In this document: piece after piece, positions 24,901 through 36,323 of the stretch
Layout: every line of letters starts with the position of its first letter
Position numbering within the stretch: the first letter of the stretch is position 1
NCBI GenBank assembly: GCA_004802725.1
Contig: SGPM01000020.1
Span: 62,001 to 126,000, forward strand
DNA length: 64,000 nt
Direction: 5' to 3'
Origin: Antrodiella citrinella
Lineage: Eukaryota > Basidiomycota > Agaricomycetes > Polyporales > Steccherinaceae
The notes under the pieces: generated by a model
What the model was told of the DNA's origin: nothing
What the model saw: only the letters and a program-made list of their open reading frames with translations
Databases searched by the model: none
Position numbers and translations under genes: made by a program

Positions 24901-26310
24901 CAATAGAAGGAGACGTTGCGACTGTATCTGACCTGTCTATCCGCGAGTCGAACGCAGACTCGATGAACGGAGTCAAACTCCCTGTACCAACGTGAGCGCC
25001 ATACAAGTAAGTGTAGTCCTTTCCTTTCCTAATACAGAATATGAGTTATAGACGATACACCCTGACTGGATGAGATTTACCGCGAGCAAAAGAAGTATTC
25101 ATTTCCACGTTTATGCAGTTGCATACGTTCCCCGTCGAGTTTCTCTTCAATGATGAACTTTGCGCCCTGCATTTCTTTCACTGACTCTTCGACCTTCCTC
25201 GTAGGTCTTTTACACAACATGGGTGCAAATGCACGGAAGAGCTGGACAGCTTTGTCCTGAGATAAAGGGGTCAGAAACGAACGTTGAGGATATCAGTGAA
25301 TCTACCTCGTCGTTGAGTCGTCGTTTCGGATCCCAGAGTTCCCATGCAACCTTCTTAAGATCAGAGCATGTATTGAACAAGTCATGCGCATCAGGGTGAA
25401 ACACTGAGAAGACTGTGGTCTCCTTCACGGATATTACCATATCTGGACCCTTGTGTGAGTATAGAGTATGGTGTCAGCAATTGCATTCCACACCTTTCAG
25501 GATAATGCGAACGATCCAACGTTGCTCTTCAGGAGTTGTACGGTTGTATACCCTTTGCAATATCTTTGACTGGATGTCTCTGAATGACGACATGTAGGCG
25601 GTCATAGATATACGAAGGAACTCGTTGAACTCACGATTTGCCCATGTGCTTCGCCAGTTGGTCAAGCACATCATTCAACTCTTCAACAGAGAGGCTTCCC
25701 TCGATGACGGATGAACGTTTGCTGACAACCTCAAATAAGACTGTCGGGAAATCTCCAGCAGTTTTCTATAGATGGATGCGAAATGAGTTCGTCTAGTTCT
25801 TGGAATGCTAGTACATACGTCTTTGTCTGTAGGTTTCTTCCAGTTGAGCAATCTGACCGCGTCTGGGTCTCTCATGCCCAACGGAATGAGCTTGATGTAC
25901 GTCTTGGCTAGGTTCTTTTCTTTCAGACCATACACCGCGCGCTCACGGTCTTTCTGCAGGACACGTCTGTCACCTCCTTTGTTACATGCATCATCTAAGA
26001 CTGACCTGCGGCAATATCATTCGCAAGACTGGGTACAAGTCATAACCTATCTCCTCTCTCCAATGCTGGTAGCACGTCAATACACTCATGCCACCAACGT
26101 GCACGACGCGCGACTCACGTTGAACCATGTATCCAAAAGCTTTCTTCTCTTCTCAGGCTTTCGTTCAGTCTGAAGCTTATCGAACAAGGCTGATAGGACA
26201 TAGAACGGAACGCTGCCCTTGTTCTGTGGCGGAGCAGGGTATTCGTCGACAGGGTCGTCGACAGGGATTGGTGAGGCTCCCCGAGATGATGGCTCGGGCG
26301 TGGCTTGCAT
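21964..26310 (-). CDS. LIG4: DNA ligase IV
   Basis: ATP-dependent DNA ligase of non-homologous end joining, working with XRCC4/Lif1. The start is MQATPEPSSRGASPIP. The N-terminal DNA-binding domain contains FYVLSALFDKLQTERK, GLKEKNLAKTYIKL and FRDIQSKILQRVYN. The nucleotidyltransferase core has motif I EEKLDGERMQLHKRG (about 25105-25143, catalytic Lys), then YLYGAHVGTGSLTPFI, ILDGEMLVWDP (motif III) and GEGLVMKHPDSEY (motif IV), then WIKVKPEYM (motif V). An acidic Ser/Glu/Asp linker near 22.6-22.9 kb separates two BRCT-type regions; the last reads ELITKNGGRLVSELAESKLTHVVLDKRD and ends in DEETLLDEDAFAP. There are many introns. About twelve N bases lie between 22.27 and 23.69 kb, so some residues and splice sites are undetermined there. 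Confidence 0.93.
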
Positions 26311-26759
26311 GTTCACAACTTTCAGAATGTTCAGAATGAGAGCAAAATGTTGAAGACGAGATACGAATTTGAATGAAGCATCGATACAACGCCACTCGAG
26401 AAGTGCAGACAAAATACAATAAGCGCCCTTTACAAGTCATCCTTCCGAATGTGGCGCGCAGACTTTCACAGTCATGTTAAACTTGAATCAATTTCGTATC
26501 TTGACTCACCTTGACTTGGTTCAAACGTGGTGTCGTCGTGCTAGTGAGGTGGCCAGATCTTCTGTCAGGGAACTTCGTTCGGTAAGAGTCTTTCCCACCG
26601 AATTGACTCTCACCAAGCCTCAAGAACTCTCATCCTGAACTCAGGGTAATGTCGATGTCTGAAAAGTGTCTCAGTTGTATCTCAACTCTTAGGGTCTATG
26701 TCCAGGGCAGACGAGACCTGTGTCGCACAACACCATGAGACGATCGATATCGTTGTCCA
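26311..26759. promoter_or_regulatory. Divergent intergenic, LIG4 / O-methyltransferase
   Basis: This 450-bp head-to-head gap must contain both promoters. If the LIG4 frame were extended upstream it would stay open to about 26412, but the conserved start at 26310 is preferred because the extension has no family similarity. No distinct element was recognised. Confidence 0.35.
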
Positions 26760-27873
26760 ATGTCCTTCCCATATATAACGCCTTCACGACCCTCACCCGC
26801 CCAGCGTTCAGAAATGAAGTACAACCCCGCCGATGTTGGATTGTATGCCAACCCTCAAGGCATAGTTCCGGAGGAGATCAAGCAGACACCTAACGATCGT
26901 CTCGTCCACCTCCTTACTCAGGCCTCTCTTTCGATTGATCTCGCCTCCGACTCAAATCCAGAGCTCGCGAAGGCGAAGAGACTAGTGGAACAGGCAAAGG
27001 CAATCATAGATGGCTCTGATGCTTATGTCACGAAGTACTCCTCTCCTGCTCCTCCCATTGTGGACGTGATGTGGAAGAAAGGATTCGAACACGATTGGGG
27101 GAAGGTGTTCCGGGAAGGCAAGACGCAGAATAGGCTTATTCCAGAGATGAGCGCGGGGTCGTACGAGGGTGTTGTTCTGCAGCACCTGGCCAAGTTGTCA
27201 AACGTATGTACAGTCATTGCTTCTCCGGAATATATGTCGGATTCGTGAGCACGCAGGCAAAGAACATCTTGGAGATCGGAATGTTCACAGGCACCACAAC
27301 AGTATCTCTGGCACTGGTGCCCTCCGTTCACAAGGTGGTTGCTCTGGAGTTTGAGCCGTACCTTCTGGACCACAATCTACCCAACTTCCAAAAAGCTGGC
27401 GTCGCAGATAAGATCGACGTGCGCATCGGAAAGGCGTTGGACAGTCTAGACATACTCGAGGCGGAGGGCGCATCATTTGACATGGTATGTCAATTCATGT
27501 ATTTCTACAGACAGGATCGAGCACATAAAACTCCACTTTGTAGGTTTTTATCGATGCGGACAAACCTTCCTATATCAAGTACCTGGAACGCATCCTGGAT
27601 TCGCCTACTTTGCTCGCAAAGCGAGGATTCTTCGCCGCCGACAACGTTGTTTGTAAGGCGGCACCTTGGTGTCCCGATTCTGTGTACATGTCGGCGAAAG
27701 CGCTGCACGAGTTCAACGTGGCCGTTCGGTGAGTCGTGAAATTATAACGGCTGCATGCCACAGATAGTATCAGGGTTCTAACTTTCTTCCCATGTAGAAA
27801 TCGCTCAGACGTTGAGGTTGTCATGTTACCCATCGAAGATGGGATCAGCATTATTCGCCGTAAAGGCGAATAA
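26760..27873 (+). CDS. SAM-dependent O-methyltransferase, caffeoyl-CoA/catechol type
   Basis: Class I methyltransferase of the Methyltransf_3 family. Introns at 27204-27256, 27485-27543 and 27729-27797 are removed, giving about 310 residues. The SAM-binding motif I is ILEIGMFTGTTTVSLA, followed by the acidic strand VVALEFEP. The metal/substrate-binding motif is VFIDADKPSYIKYLE, and GFFAADNVV follows. It carries an N-terminal extension of about 80 residues before the region matching bacterial and plant members, ending in the SAGSYEG/LIPEMS segment typical of the family. It probably methylates a hydroxyl of a small catechol-like or other aromatic substrate, needing a divalent metal. The substrate is unknown. 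It is convergent with TMA16 (about 120 bp between stops). Confidence 0.85.
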
Positions 27874-27996
27874 GATTTGAAGCGCGATCCGTAGCAGGGG
27901 AAGACACTATAAGAGTCTCTCTCCGAGTAGATAAAGCATCAATGCGAGTAGCACATGCGAATATACAACATACTGTACAGTGATCCAACAATACAA

Positions 27997-28769
27997 TCAT
28001 GAAGGCGGTCCATCCATCGTCATCATGGTGGATGCAAACCGACTCGGTGCCTCCACAAGAAGTGGTACATCGTCCAAGTCCATAGTCTCTGCCTCCTGCT
28101 CCCGTTTTTCCGCCGCCTCTGTGATCAAGAATGGGTGCTTTCCTGGCCTTGAAATGACGAACGAATCGGGTGTATCACTGGATATCCGAATGAACCGTAG
28201 CTCTTGGATGTATGCCAATTCCTTTTGGTCCCACTGTCGGAATAGCTCGACGTTGGTGGGATGAGTGAGGTCAATCACCTCTAAAGAAGCAAAGAAAATC
28301 GGTCACAGTCGACACGATATTTACTGGAGACATACCTAAACCCGTCCGGTACTGCTCCGCTTCTCGCTCCTGAAGTGACTCTATGTTATGCTCTTTCGTG
28401 CTCTTAGGCCTTCCTTTCCGGCGTGCAGCCCTCTCCGCCTCCAACTCTGAGTCAAACCGCGTCGCCCAAACGTCTCTGACGACTGCGTGCATCTCTTCAA
28501 GGGTTAATTCGCCCTGTGGTGGTATCGCATGGAAGAAAAATCCGAACAAGTTCACTGAGGACAGATGATCTCCATCAGCACGGATCTCCAAGACTTAAGA
28601 GGCCACCCTAACCTTGTTCACCATGCTTCCTCCACCGAGCTTTTGTGAGACCCGCAAGCTTTCCCTTCCGTACTTGTGTCCGTACAAGCTGGTCAGCTTT
28701 TCGCGACAGCGGGTGGAAGATCTTCTCCTTCTTTTGCCCTTTGGGCTTCTTCACAGCTTCGGGTGCCAT
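27997..28769 (-). CDS. TMA16: Translation machinery-associated protein 16 (Tma16)
   Basis: A small ribosome-biogenesis factor that joins nuclear pre-60S particles. The start is MAPEAVKKPKGQKKEKIFHP. The conserved N-terminal HPLSRKADQLVR and a lysine-rich RWRKHGEQ segment are in exon 1. Introns follow GAACAAG (GTTAGG donor) and TTTAG (GTATGT donor). Exon 2 holds FGFFFHAIPPQGELTLEEMH and an Arg/Lys-rich AERAARRKGRPKS. Exon 3 carries the family C-terminal signature LTHPTNVELFRQWDQKEL and LRFIRIS. The total is about 220 residues, normal for fungal Tma16. The upstream 1.5 kb is gene-free and AT-rich. Confidence 0.9.
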
Positions 28770-30357
28770 GATGATTTTTTGTGAACACGGAGTAGTCGAA
28801 TCGAGAGGTCGGAAAGGTGAATTGGTCCAGCCAGACAAAGTTTCTTTCGAATCAAGATGTCGAGAACTTACGTCAGCATGATTAGATCTCTGCAGATCTC
28901 ACCGGTCAGGGATGCTTGCGTAATGTGGCACCACTGAGCTGCCACTGAGTGCTGCAAGTATATGATGTTACAAGTATCCAAGTTGTGAAATTGCAATCCA
29001 CAGAGAGTCTGAGATATCACAGAGATGACAATCACTAGGATTCAGCTATGTCGAGATACTGTCAATCATCCGGCGGTCGTATTTCATCGCTGTGTATCCG
29101 ACTCCGTCCAAGTCCCGAGCACAGGGTGCGGGACCCGGTTTCCTGCTGCATGAAATGATGAAAATATCGAGAAGAGAGTTTGAATGATATCACAATTTTA
29201 TCATCGAGAAGATCATGAAAATATTGTGTTATCTTCAAAATTGTATCACAATCTTATCATATTGTACGATAATATCACGATCTTACTTAGAATTTGCTGC
29301 AAGGGAAGAGCATGAAAATAATCAAAACCATTTCACAATTTGTTTATCATTTTCTGAAGCTAAAACCGAGTGCGCACCCTGTGGAGTAAATCTCCGAGAC
29401 GAATCAACTATCAGATCTATCAGATCCGACGAAACAGCATGATTGAATTATTGAAAGGTGGTATACTATCAGATAGCGGGAGTTGCAAGATTTTGAGTAC
29501 ATAGCCTACCAAAATGAAACCACGCCCTTTGAGGTCTTGATTTTTGCACCAATCGATAGAGGAGCTTCGTCTTCACAAACTTATGACGTTATGAAAGCTC
29601 ACTTGGAGGGGAGAGGAAATACGGAGGGATTCCGGTAGAGGACGTCAAAAAACACGTAGAGTTGCAATTTCCGTCACAGATCAGTCACAGCGGCATGTTC
29701 ATACTCAGCGCGGCAACCCCTCGGCCATCCTCGGCATGTTTCCTATGCGTCAAAAAGACACTGTGGTAGAGTTGCAAGATTTTCAGCGCTTTTGCACTGC
29801 GTCTCAAGACTCAAATTCTGTGCTCGAGCTGTTAGAGTAAGGTATCTGCGCGAACACATATTATGAAAGGTGTATATCATGCTATGTACAGTACGACAGC
29901 GAAGTATGTACAGTACGTGTAATAAGGAGGTGTACGGTAGCGTGCTGGACTCACTAAGATCACGGGCATAGGAGCAAGAAACACATTAAAAGAGTAGAAT
30001 CAGTAGATATATACTTACGGAGTGGGTGCATCTGAAAAAATTTGGGTGAGTATGAAGTTGTAGATAGCGAGGATACTTACCCTAGACAACTAGCTACCCC
30101 CCCTGTTTGTAGCGCTATGTATGGCCGACCTTTGCTATGCAAATGCTAGTATCAGATCCATAGCGTGCCGGTTAGAATAGATAGTGAGCAAAATTGCGAA
30201 ACAACTCACCGCTCCCTAGCCTTTGATAGCAGCGCTTGTGAAAATGTAGCTGATGCATATGTTGGTGTAGATCGCACGTAGAAAGGGATAGATAAAGATA
30301 TAAATGAATAGGGCTTATTTGAGCCATGTTTGATATACAATAGTACTACAGTAGGAG
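28770..30357. other. AT-rich gene-poor stretch with short interspersed repeats
   Basis: No coding region was recognised. Around 29189-29290 a word close to TATCACAATCTTATCAT occurs three times with small changes (about 29189, 29246 and 29273), and ATGAAAATAT occurs at both about 29158 and 29213. The rest is low-complexity AT-rich sequence broken by stops in all frames. Confidence 0.45.
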
Positions 30358-30710
30358 ACTCAAGTCGCAGCAGTCGCCTCTGTAGACAAACCGGCACGCG
30401 CCGCTTCCGCTTCGAAATCCATCTCATCCATCTCGTCGTCTTCAGAGTCGGAGTTTGATGCCGCTTTCTTGCCACTCAATTTCCTAAACACCAAGGTCAG
30501 TATATTTGAAGTGGATGTTGAAACATGCAAGCCACTCACCAGCACTTGTCGTAAAGCTGTTTACAGAACCCATCGTAGAATGCCGGAGAACGCGACTGCC
30601 AAGACTCAAGACGCCGGAGTTGCGTACGATATACCTTGTCGTATACCGAGCCCTCAAATGCATTGTCCTTTGATTCGCAGCGGGACCCGGTCTCCCAGTC
30701 CTTGAGGCCG
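30358..30710 (-). pseudogene. 3' fragment of a DUF6532-like gene cut by an LTR
   Basis: On the minus strand an open frame begins exactly at the LTR border (30710). It reads GLKDWETGSRCESKDNAFEG, then VYDKVYRTQLRRLESWQSRS and AFYDGFCKQLYDKCW. A GTGAGT intron of about 55 nt follows (roughly 30483-30540), then an acidic tail ending AGLSTEATAAT. The pattern of an E/D-W-x-T-G turn, an aromatic-rich YDKVYRTQL helix and a closing LYDKC helix resembles the C-terminal part of basidiomycete DUF6532 proteins. That family call is from memory and tentative. The upstream part is absent on this contig because the retroelement and then an N-marked junction follow. Confidence 0.5.
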
Positions 30711-31089
30711 TGTTACAGTTTTCGTTGTAACTTGTAGTTATATTTCTTTTCTTTTCTTTTTGCTTAACGGACTCTTATTCCTTGTCTCGTCATTCATCAT
30801 GACTCATCTCCACATGACTTACTTATCATGTGACTTGCTTATTCAACATAAGCTGTAGGGCTTACTCATCGATGCCCGCTGTATTACTAAGTCTCTTTGC
30901 TTATCTTTTCTCTTGACTCATCATATCTGTACTTGTATATAAACTAGCAGTCTCGCTGTGGACCATCCTCAGCTTGACCTCCTTTGTTCAATACACAAAG
31001 TGTCCTAAGCAAGACCCAGACCATTCAGACAGACCCATAACTACTCAGACAGAACGACGACTTGCTTATTAAGACCCTTTGTCGTAACA
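30711..31089 (+). repeat. Long terminal repeat of a Ty3/gypsy-type retrotransposon
   Basis: The 379-bp segment begins TGTTACAG and ends CGTAACA, an inverted terminal pair with TG..CA borders as expected for an LTR. A TATATAAA box lies at about 30936-30943, well placed for the U3/R boundary. The gag frame follows about 65 bp downstream, which fits a leader with primer-binding site. The partner LTR is not in the window, so the borders rest on the terminal inverted pair and on the host-like reading frame stopping at 30710. Confidence 0.7.
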
Positions 31090-31680
31090 TTAGGTCAAGC
31101 TCTCCTTTCAGTGCCGACTTACACAAGTCTAGGCACCCATCAATTGATGCACCGTGGCGACGACACCTAGAACCAGATACGAATTACCAGACAACACAGA
31201 ACCCTTCGAAGAAGAAGGATTCAAAAACTACCGAATCGCAAATACCAGCGACCCAAACCACTGGTACCTGATCCATCACGAACCCCATCAAGATCCACCA
31301 GGGTGGTTTGTAACCCACGACAGACTCCAAAGACCAGACGGAACCGTTTACAACGACAACAGAGCTAGAGTCTCACGACTAAGAGACGATTGGTTCAGGA
31401 ACGGAAGAAGAGCACCAGAACCCGCCCCAACTGAACAATCCAGGGCCGCTTCACCTGCCCCATCAGAAGATCAGATTGAAACAGAAATTTCCAGACCAGT
31501 CACTCCCCCACCTAACACGACCCGTATCCATCACACCGAAACCATGGCTACCACACCGAAACCCACCGAGCTAAAGATAGGACAACCCAAAACGTTTGAT
31601 GGAGAAAGAATCAATACAGAACGATTTATCTCGGACTGCAAACTCTATCTCCGGATCAATTCAAAGATCTACCAGGAATC
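31090..31680 (+). mobile_element. Gag region of a Ty3/gypsy retrotransposon, truncated
   Basis: The frame from about 31154 encodes TPRTRYELPDNTEPFEEEGF and WYLIHHEPHQDPPGW. After a Pro/Ser-rich spacer it continues MATTPKPTELKIGQPKTFDG and ERFISDCKLYLRINSKIYQE. The block with QPKTFDGE and CKLYLRIN is typical of the retrotransposon gag capsid N-terminus in basidiomycete gypsy elements. The first in-frame ATG is near 31544; upstream the frame opens with GTG at 31154, where an ATG might be expected. The element stops at an N-marked junction (31681-31686). No zinc knuckle, protease, reverse transcriptase, integrase or 3' LTR is present. Confidence 0.75.
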
Positions 31681-31686
31681 NGANNA
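31681..31686. other. N-containing junction, probable assembly chimera
   Basis: Three N calls in six bases separate retrotransposon gag from the N-terminal part of a host kinase. Both sides are real coding sequence of unrelated proteins, and the change is abrupt. The simplest reading is that the body of the retroelement, and the 5' part of the kinase gene, were collapsed or skipped during assembly. Confidence 0.6.
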
Positions 31687-34600
31687 GGGCGTCGTTGGAA
31701 GTGCCTCAGTTCCCCGGTACTCCGTCCAAGCATCAGTCGCTGTCTGTGGGAAAGTCTGTCACTCCGACCAATCCGCCTACGACCGTGCAGAAGACCCCGT
31801 CAAAGAAATGGAGCTTCACTGGCGCTTTGGGGAAGAGGTTGGCGAAGTCGCCGTCCAGCTCGTCTATCACCGACTCGACTGCAAAATCACCCCGTACGCT
31901 TTCATTTGGACAGCAGCTACGCAAGTCCGGTTCGAAGGAGCAGGCTTTATCGACGTCATCTAAGCGGTCGTCCGAAGATTGGTCTCCTATCAATGCTGAG
32001 GGTATGACTTCAGAGTTATCGCTTGCTTCAGTCTCGTCTATCGGCTCTGGTCATCGACCCACACCTCCCCCATCTGCTCCTCTACCCATATTATCTTCCA
32101 AGACGCCTGATCGTCTCGTTCCCAGTCGGGCAGAGACTGCTTCCAGCGCGAGCACGAACCTCACGGCGTCTGCACCCCCTCTGCCCAACAACGCTCCTCT
32201 CAGCCCCTCCTCCTCCATCAGGCGTGGTCCCTCTAGCAAGCGGCTCACCCCCTCCTCGATCCCGTTCTTCAGGCGGTCATCGTCGCAGTCGATGCAGTTC
32301 CCACCCGGGAACACTCAAAGTGTACCCTCGTCTTCTTCCCCTACCGGCTATACCCACCCGGGTCACCTGAGGGCGCCTGCGAACATCTCGCCTACTAAGG
32401 ACACTGGAAACGTGTCGTCGACGTCGAGTTCTATTCCTTCGGCACATAAGAAGAGCTCCGTGCTTAGTCTGGGGTTGCCTTCGTTGTTAAAGGGATCGTC
32501 GTCGAGGCGGAGCTTGCATTCGGACAGGGAGAAGGGAGACGCGAAGAGCCCGAAGAGCTCTGAAAAAGAGAAGAAGAGCGAGAAGGACCGAAGTGAGAGC
32601 AGGATCTCTGTCCTAATGGGACGAAAGAGGGGAAAGGTGCGTTTTTCAGTTTTTGCATTTTCGCGCTTTGTTTGTTTCTCCTTTCACACATTACAAACAT
32701 TGAACATTGTGTTTTCCCCACGCCTCTGCCCCTTGCCTCTTCCTTCCACCCACGCTTCAATCTTGTCTCACCGCGTAACGACATGTTACTGACGTCGCGA
32801 CGCCGCTCCTATGCGGATTTCTTCATTGTACAGACGCTGTCGTCCGCGCAACCAAAGAAGCCGGAGCCAGTGGCGCTGCCACCCATGCAGATGTCCGCCC
32901 TCCCGCCCGCGACGGCCCAGCGAGTGGCCAGCCTCAAGTCCGGATCGACGTCCTCGCTTTCATCCAATCAAAGCGCCGCTGCTATCACCACAACCAAGAC
33001 CACCCCGTCCCGCGTCACGTCGCATACGGCGAGCTCAATGCAGAAGCAGTCGGACTCGTCTTTACGCAGTCGCAACCAGCTGCCGACGATCGCAGGGTCG
33101 CCGAGCGTAGGGACGCTGACGCAGGGCACGGCCGGGTCCTCCAAGGAACCGCCGTCTGCTGCTTTGAATTCGAGTGCAGCTTTGTCAAAGGAGACGCCGA
33201 CGAAGATTCCCCGGATATCGAGTCGGTCGTCTGCTGTGAACTCGCCGACGCTCAGGGGGAGCAACAACAACACGAACGGGGTCAGTCGGAGGACGAGTGT
33301 TATTGTGGGGTCAGGGGCGAACCCGCCGTCGAGGACTGGGTCCCCGAGTGCGGGAGACTTCAATGAGTTTGGGATGATGGAGAATGGACAGACTCCGAAG
33401 ACGGTGGTGGGGTCGACTGCTCAGCGTCAGTCGGTACGTTCGTCCCCGTCTATGTCTACGTCTCGGGTGCCCCGGCAAATTGCTACTGCCAACTCTGGGT
33501 CGACGTCGTCAACGGTCAACGGTGTTGTGCGGAAGAGCAACAGGGATTCCATGTCTTTCGGGATACGGAAGTCGTCTACTGGCTCGGTTGCGTCGTTCTC
33601 GTCTACGGCTCCTGTGCACCAGCAGCAACAGCAAGCGGAAATACAACCTCCGGTTCAGTCCCACAGGTTCTCTGCGCTGTCTCCGTCAAAGGGTCTCAAG
33701 CTCCTCACACCAAAGATGTCGCTACCTGCACCGCGCGCCTCTGGATCGTCCAACCAGACCATCCAACAGGTCATGGCGTCGCCTTCGTCCAGTCGCCAGT
33801 CTCTTATCAACACGCCTTCCCCTGCGCCGAGCTCAGTGGACGAAGAGGAGTTGCTGGGCGACGAGGAGATGATGCAGTATATCAAGCGGCAACATGCGAA
33901 GAAGCTGGCTACGGGTGTTTCCCAGAGCGAGCTTGATGCAATGCTTAAGTTCCCCGAGCCGAAGCCGCCTGTGCAACCCCTCACTCCTCAGGGTATGTAT
34001 CTGTTTCTCCTTGATACGTGATGCAATGTATACTGATTTTTGCGCGTTTTATTCAGCTATGTTGAAGAGCAACCAGACGCCGTACCTTTCTGAATACGAG
34101 CGCAAGGAGATTCTGGACTTCCCTTCGATCTATTATGCAGGCGCTACCAGTGCGAAGAACCCTGCTACATTGGATAACTCGACGAACAACCATGGATACG
34201 ACGACGAGCGGGGTGACTACCTCGTCGTCACGCATGACCATTTGGCATACCGGTACGAAATCATTGATACACTCGGTAAGGGATCGTTTGGACAGGTGCT
34301 GCATTGTCGCGATCACTGCTCTGGCGAGTCGGTGGCGATTAAGATCATTCGGAATAAGAAGAGGTTCCACCACCAGGCGTTGGTAGAGATCAAGATATTG
34401 GACAGCTTGCGGAAATGGGTGAGTCGTGGCGTTCCTTTTCTTTCTTTGAGGCTACGTGCTGATGTGTTATTGTCTTGTAGGATCAAGAAGAGAAATACCA
34501 TGTTATCAAAATGACGGAGCACTTCTACTTCCGCGGCCATTTGTGTATTGCTATGGAACTTCTCAGTATCAACTTGTACGAGCTGATCAAGGCGAATGGC

Positions 34601-35765
34601 TTCGTCGGCTTCACCACGGCGTTGATTCGACGGTTCACGAGTCAGATGCTGCAGTCCTTGGCTTTAATGAGGCATCATCGTATCGTGCATTGTGACCTTA
34701 AACCTGAGGTAAGTCCAACAACTGCTTCGAATCCCGACGTCTGTCGTTGATGGCACTCTGGTACCTTTGTAGAATGTTCTCCTGCGGCATCCTGCGAAGA
34801 GCGCTATCAAGGTGATTGATTTTGGCAGCAGTTGCTTCGAGCATGAGAAGAGTGGGTGGCCTCATGCCTGCATCGCCTGATTCGCGCTGAACCTTCTTTT
34901 GCAGTCTATACGTACATTCAAAGTCGGTTCTATCGTTCCCCTGAGGTTATTCTCGGCATGAACTATCATATGGCTATCGACATGTGGAGTCTTGGGTGCA
35001 TCCTCGCCGAGTTGTATACAGGGTTCCCCATCTTCCCTGGCGAGAACGAGCAGGAGCAGTTGTCGTGTATTATGGAAGTCCTCGGAGTTCCGGACAAGGA
35101 CTTCATCAACCGCAGTTCGCGTAAACGACTGTTCTTTGGTATGCTTTTGTTTTTGCTCTCCTGTCATGATCGGCGGCGACTAAACGACTTTGACCTACTT
35201 TTTCAGACACCACTGGCGCCCCTCGACCGGTCGTCAACTCAAAAGGGCGACGGAGACGACCAGCAACCAAGACTTTGGCTCAGGTTCTGCGATGCGATGA
35301 CGAACTCTTTTTGGATTTCATCTCCAAGTGCCTAGTGTGGGATCCTGAACGTAGATTGAAACCACAGGCCGCTCTGCGACATCCGTTTGTTACTGCAAGC
35401 CGGAGATCCAAGATCGCCAGTCCGACTCCGTCGTCGACCGCTAAGTCTTTGTTGACCTCGACAACGAACAGCTTTAGCAGCCGGAGTAGTAAGCAGGTCC
35501 TGGAGACTCCGAAGAAGTCGCTCATTAGTGCACCTACGCCGTTGACTGCTCGATCGACAAGGGTGGCCACGGGCAACACTGTTCCAAACACCCCTAGCTC
35601 CTCCGGCATTGCCCATGCAACACTGGGGTCTTCTACGAGGTCGTATCGGGCATCTCAGTCCCAGTCAGTCTCCTATCATTCCAGCAGGACCATGGTGAGT
35701 GAATTGAGTTCCGTCCGTGTGCGCGGAAAGCTTATTTGATCTTGGAATGATAGGCAGCCAAGTGA
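31687..35765 (+). CDS. DYRK-family protein kinase (Pom1/DYRK2-like), 5' end missing
   Basis: A dual-specificity tyrosine-regulated kinase of the CMGC group; fungal members act in cell polarity and cell-cycle timing. From the N-marked junction a frame with [18 protein letters not shown] runs into a long disordered Ser/Pro-rich region. After introns (32637-32833 and about 33992-34056) come the DYRK-homology box and the kinase domain: [18 protein letters not shown] (glycine loop), [12 protein letters not shown] (catalytic Lys), HCDLKPENVLL (HxDLKPxN, across an intron), [10 protein letters not shown] (DFG) and the activation loop [18 protein letters not shown], whose YTY is the autophosphorylated tyrosine motif. 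[17 protein letters not shown] and [19 protein letters not shown] close the domain. A Ser/Thr-rich tail ends AAK after a last intron. No start codon is visible because of the junction. Confidence 0.9.
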
Positions 35766-36323
35766 TGCGTTCCTCATGACATGACGATGGCCTTTATTTC
35801 ATCACCCCATCCACTTATTTACTGTTACTTACATGATAACGAACCCGATAAACACTTGCAACCTCAACCCCATCCCAACGGCAGGCAAGCTGGTCTCACT
35901 CCTGACTTTCTACTTGTCACATACCCTTTTTTGTCTTTGCGCTTCTCCCGTCTGTCCCTCGCTATTACCACCCTACATACATTGGCACCTCTCTCATCGA
36001 AATTACTCCTCATTATTCCATTCCAGTCATCCGATTTTCCAATGGTTGCTCATCCATCCAATTCCAGAACGGGGTGTCGCGCTATCATACAATGTTGTCT
36101 CTTCTATACGTATCAAAGTTCACGCTTGTTGCTACCCCTTGCTGCTGCTTCGCCTCTTCCCATTGCTGGTTCTCGGCTTTCTCCCCATAACATGTTTTCC
36201 TCCCTTGCATATCATGATTTTGCTGCGGTTGCACATCCCCCCATCATCCCTCTCCATTATCCTGGCAATTTAATACATCTGCATCTCTCGGATTCTCTAC
36301 ATTAGAACATTTGTGCGTGCTAC
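35766..36323. other. Convergent intergenic region, kinase / PDK
   Basis: About 560 bp between two converging stop codons. It is pyrimidine-rich on the + strand and gives hydrophobic-looking ORFs in two frames (35781-36305) that resemble no family and probably reflect base composition. It most likely holds both 3' UTRs. Confidence 0.45.

Noticed and set aside
31062..31271. Short ORF overlapping the start of gag in another frame
   Set aside because: The gag frame has recognisable family blocks, while this one does not.
35781..36305. Two overlapping hydrophobic ORFs after the kinase gene
   Set aside because: The pyrimidine-rich 3' UTR composition gives Leu/Ser/Pro/His in all frames; no splice sites or family match.
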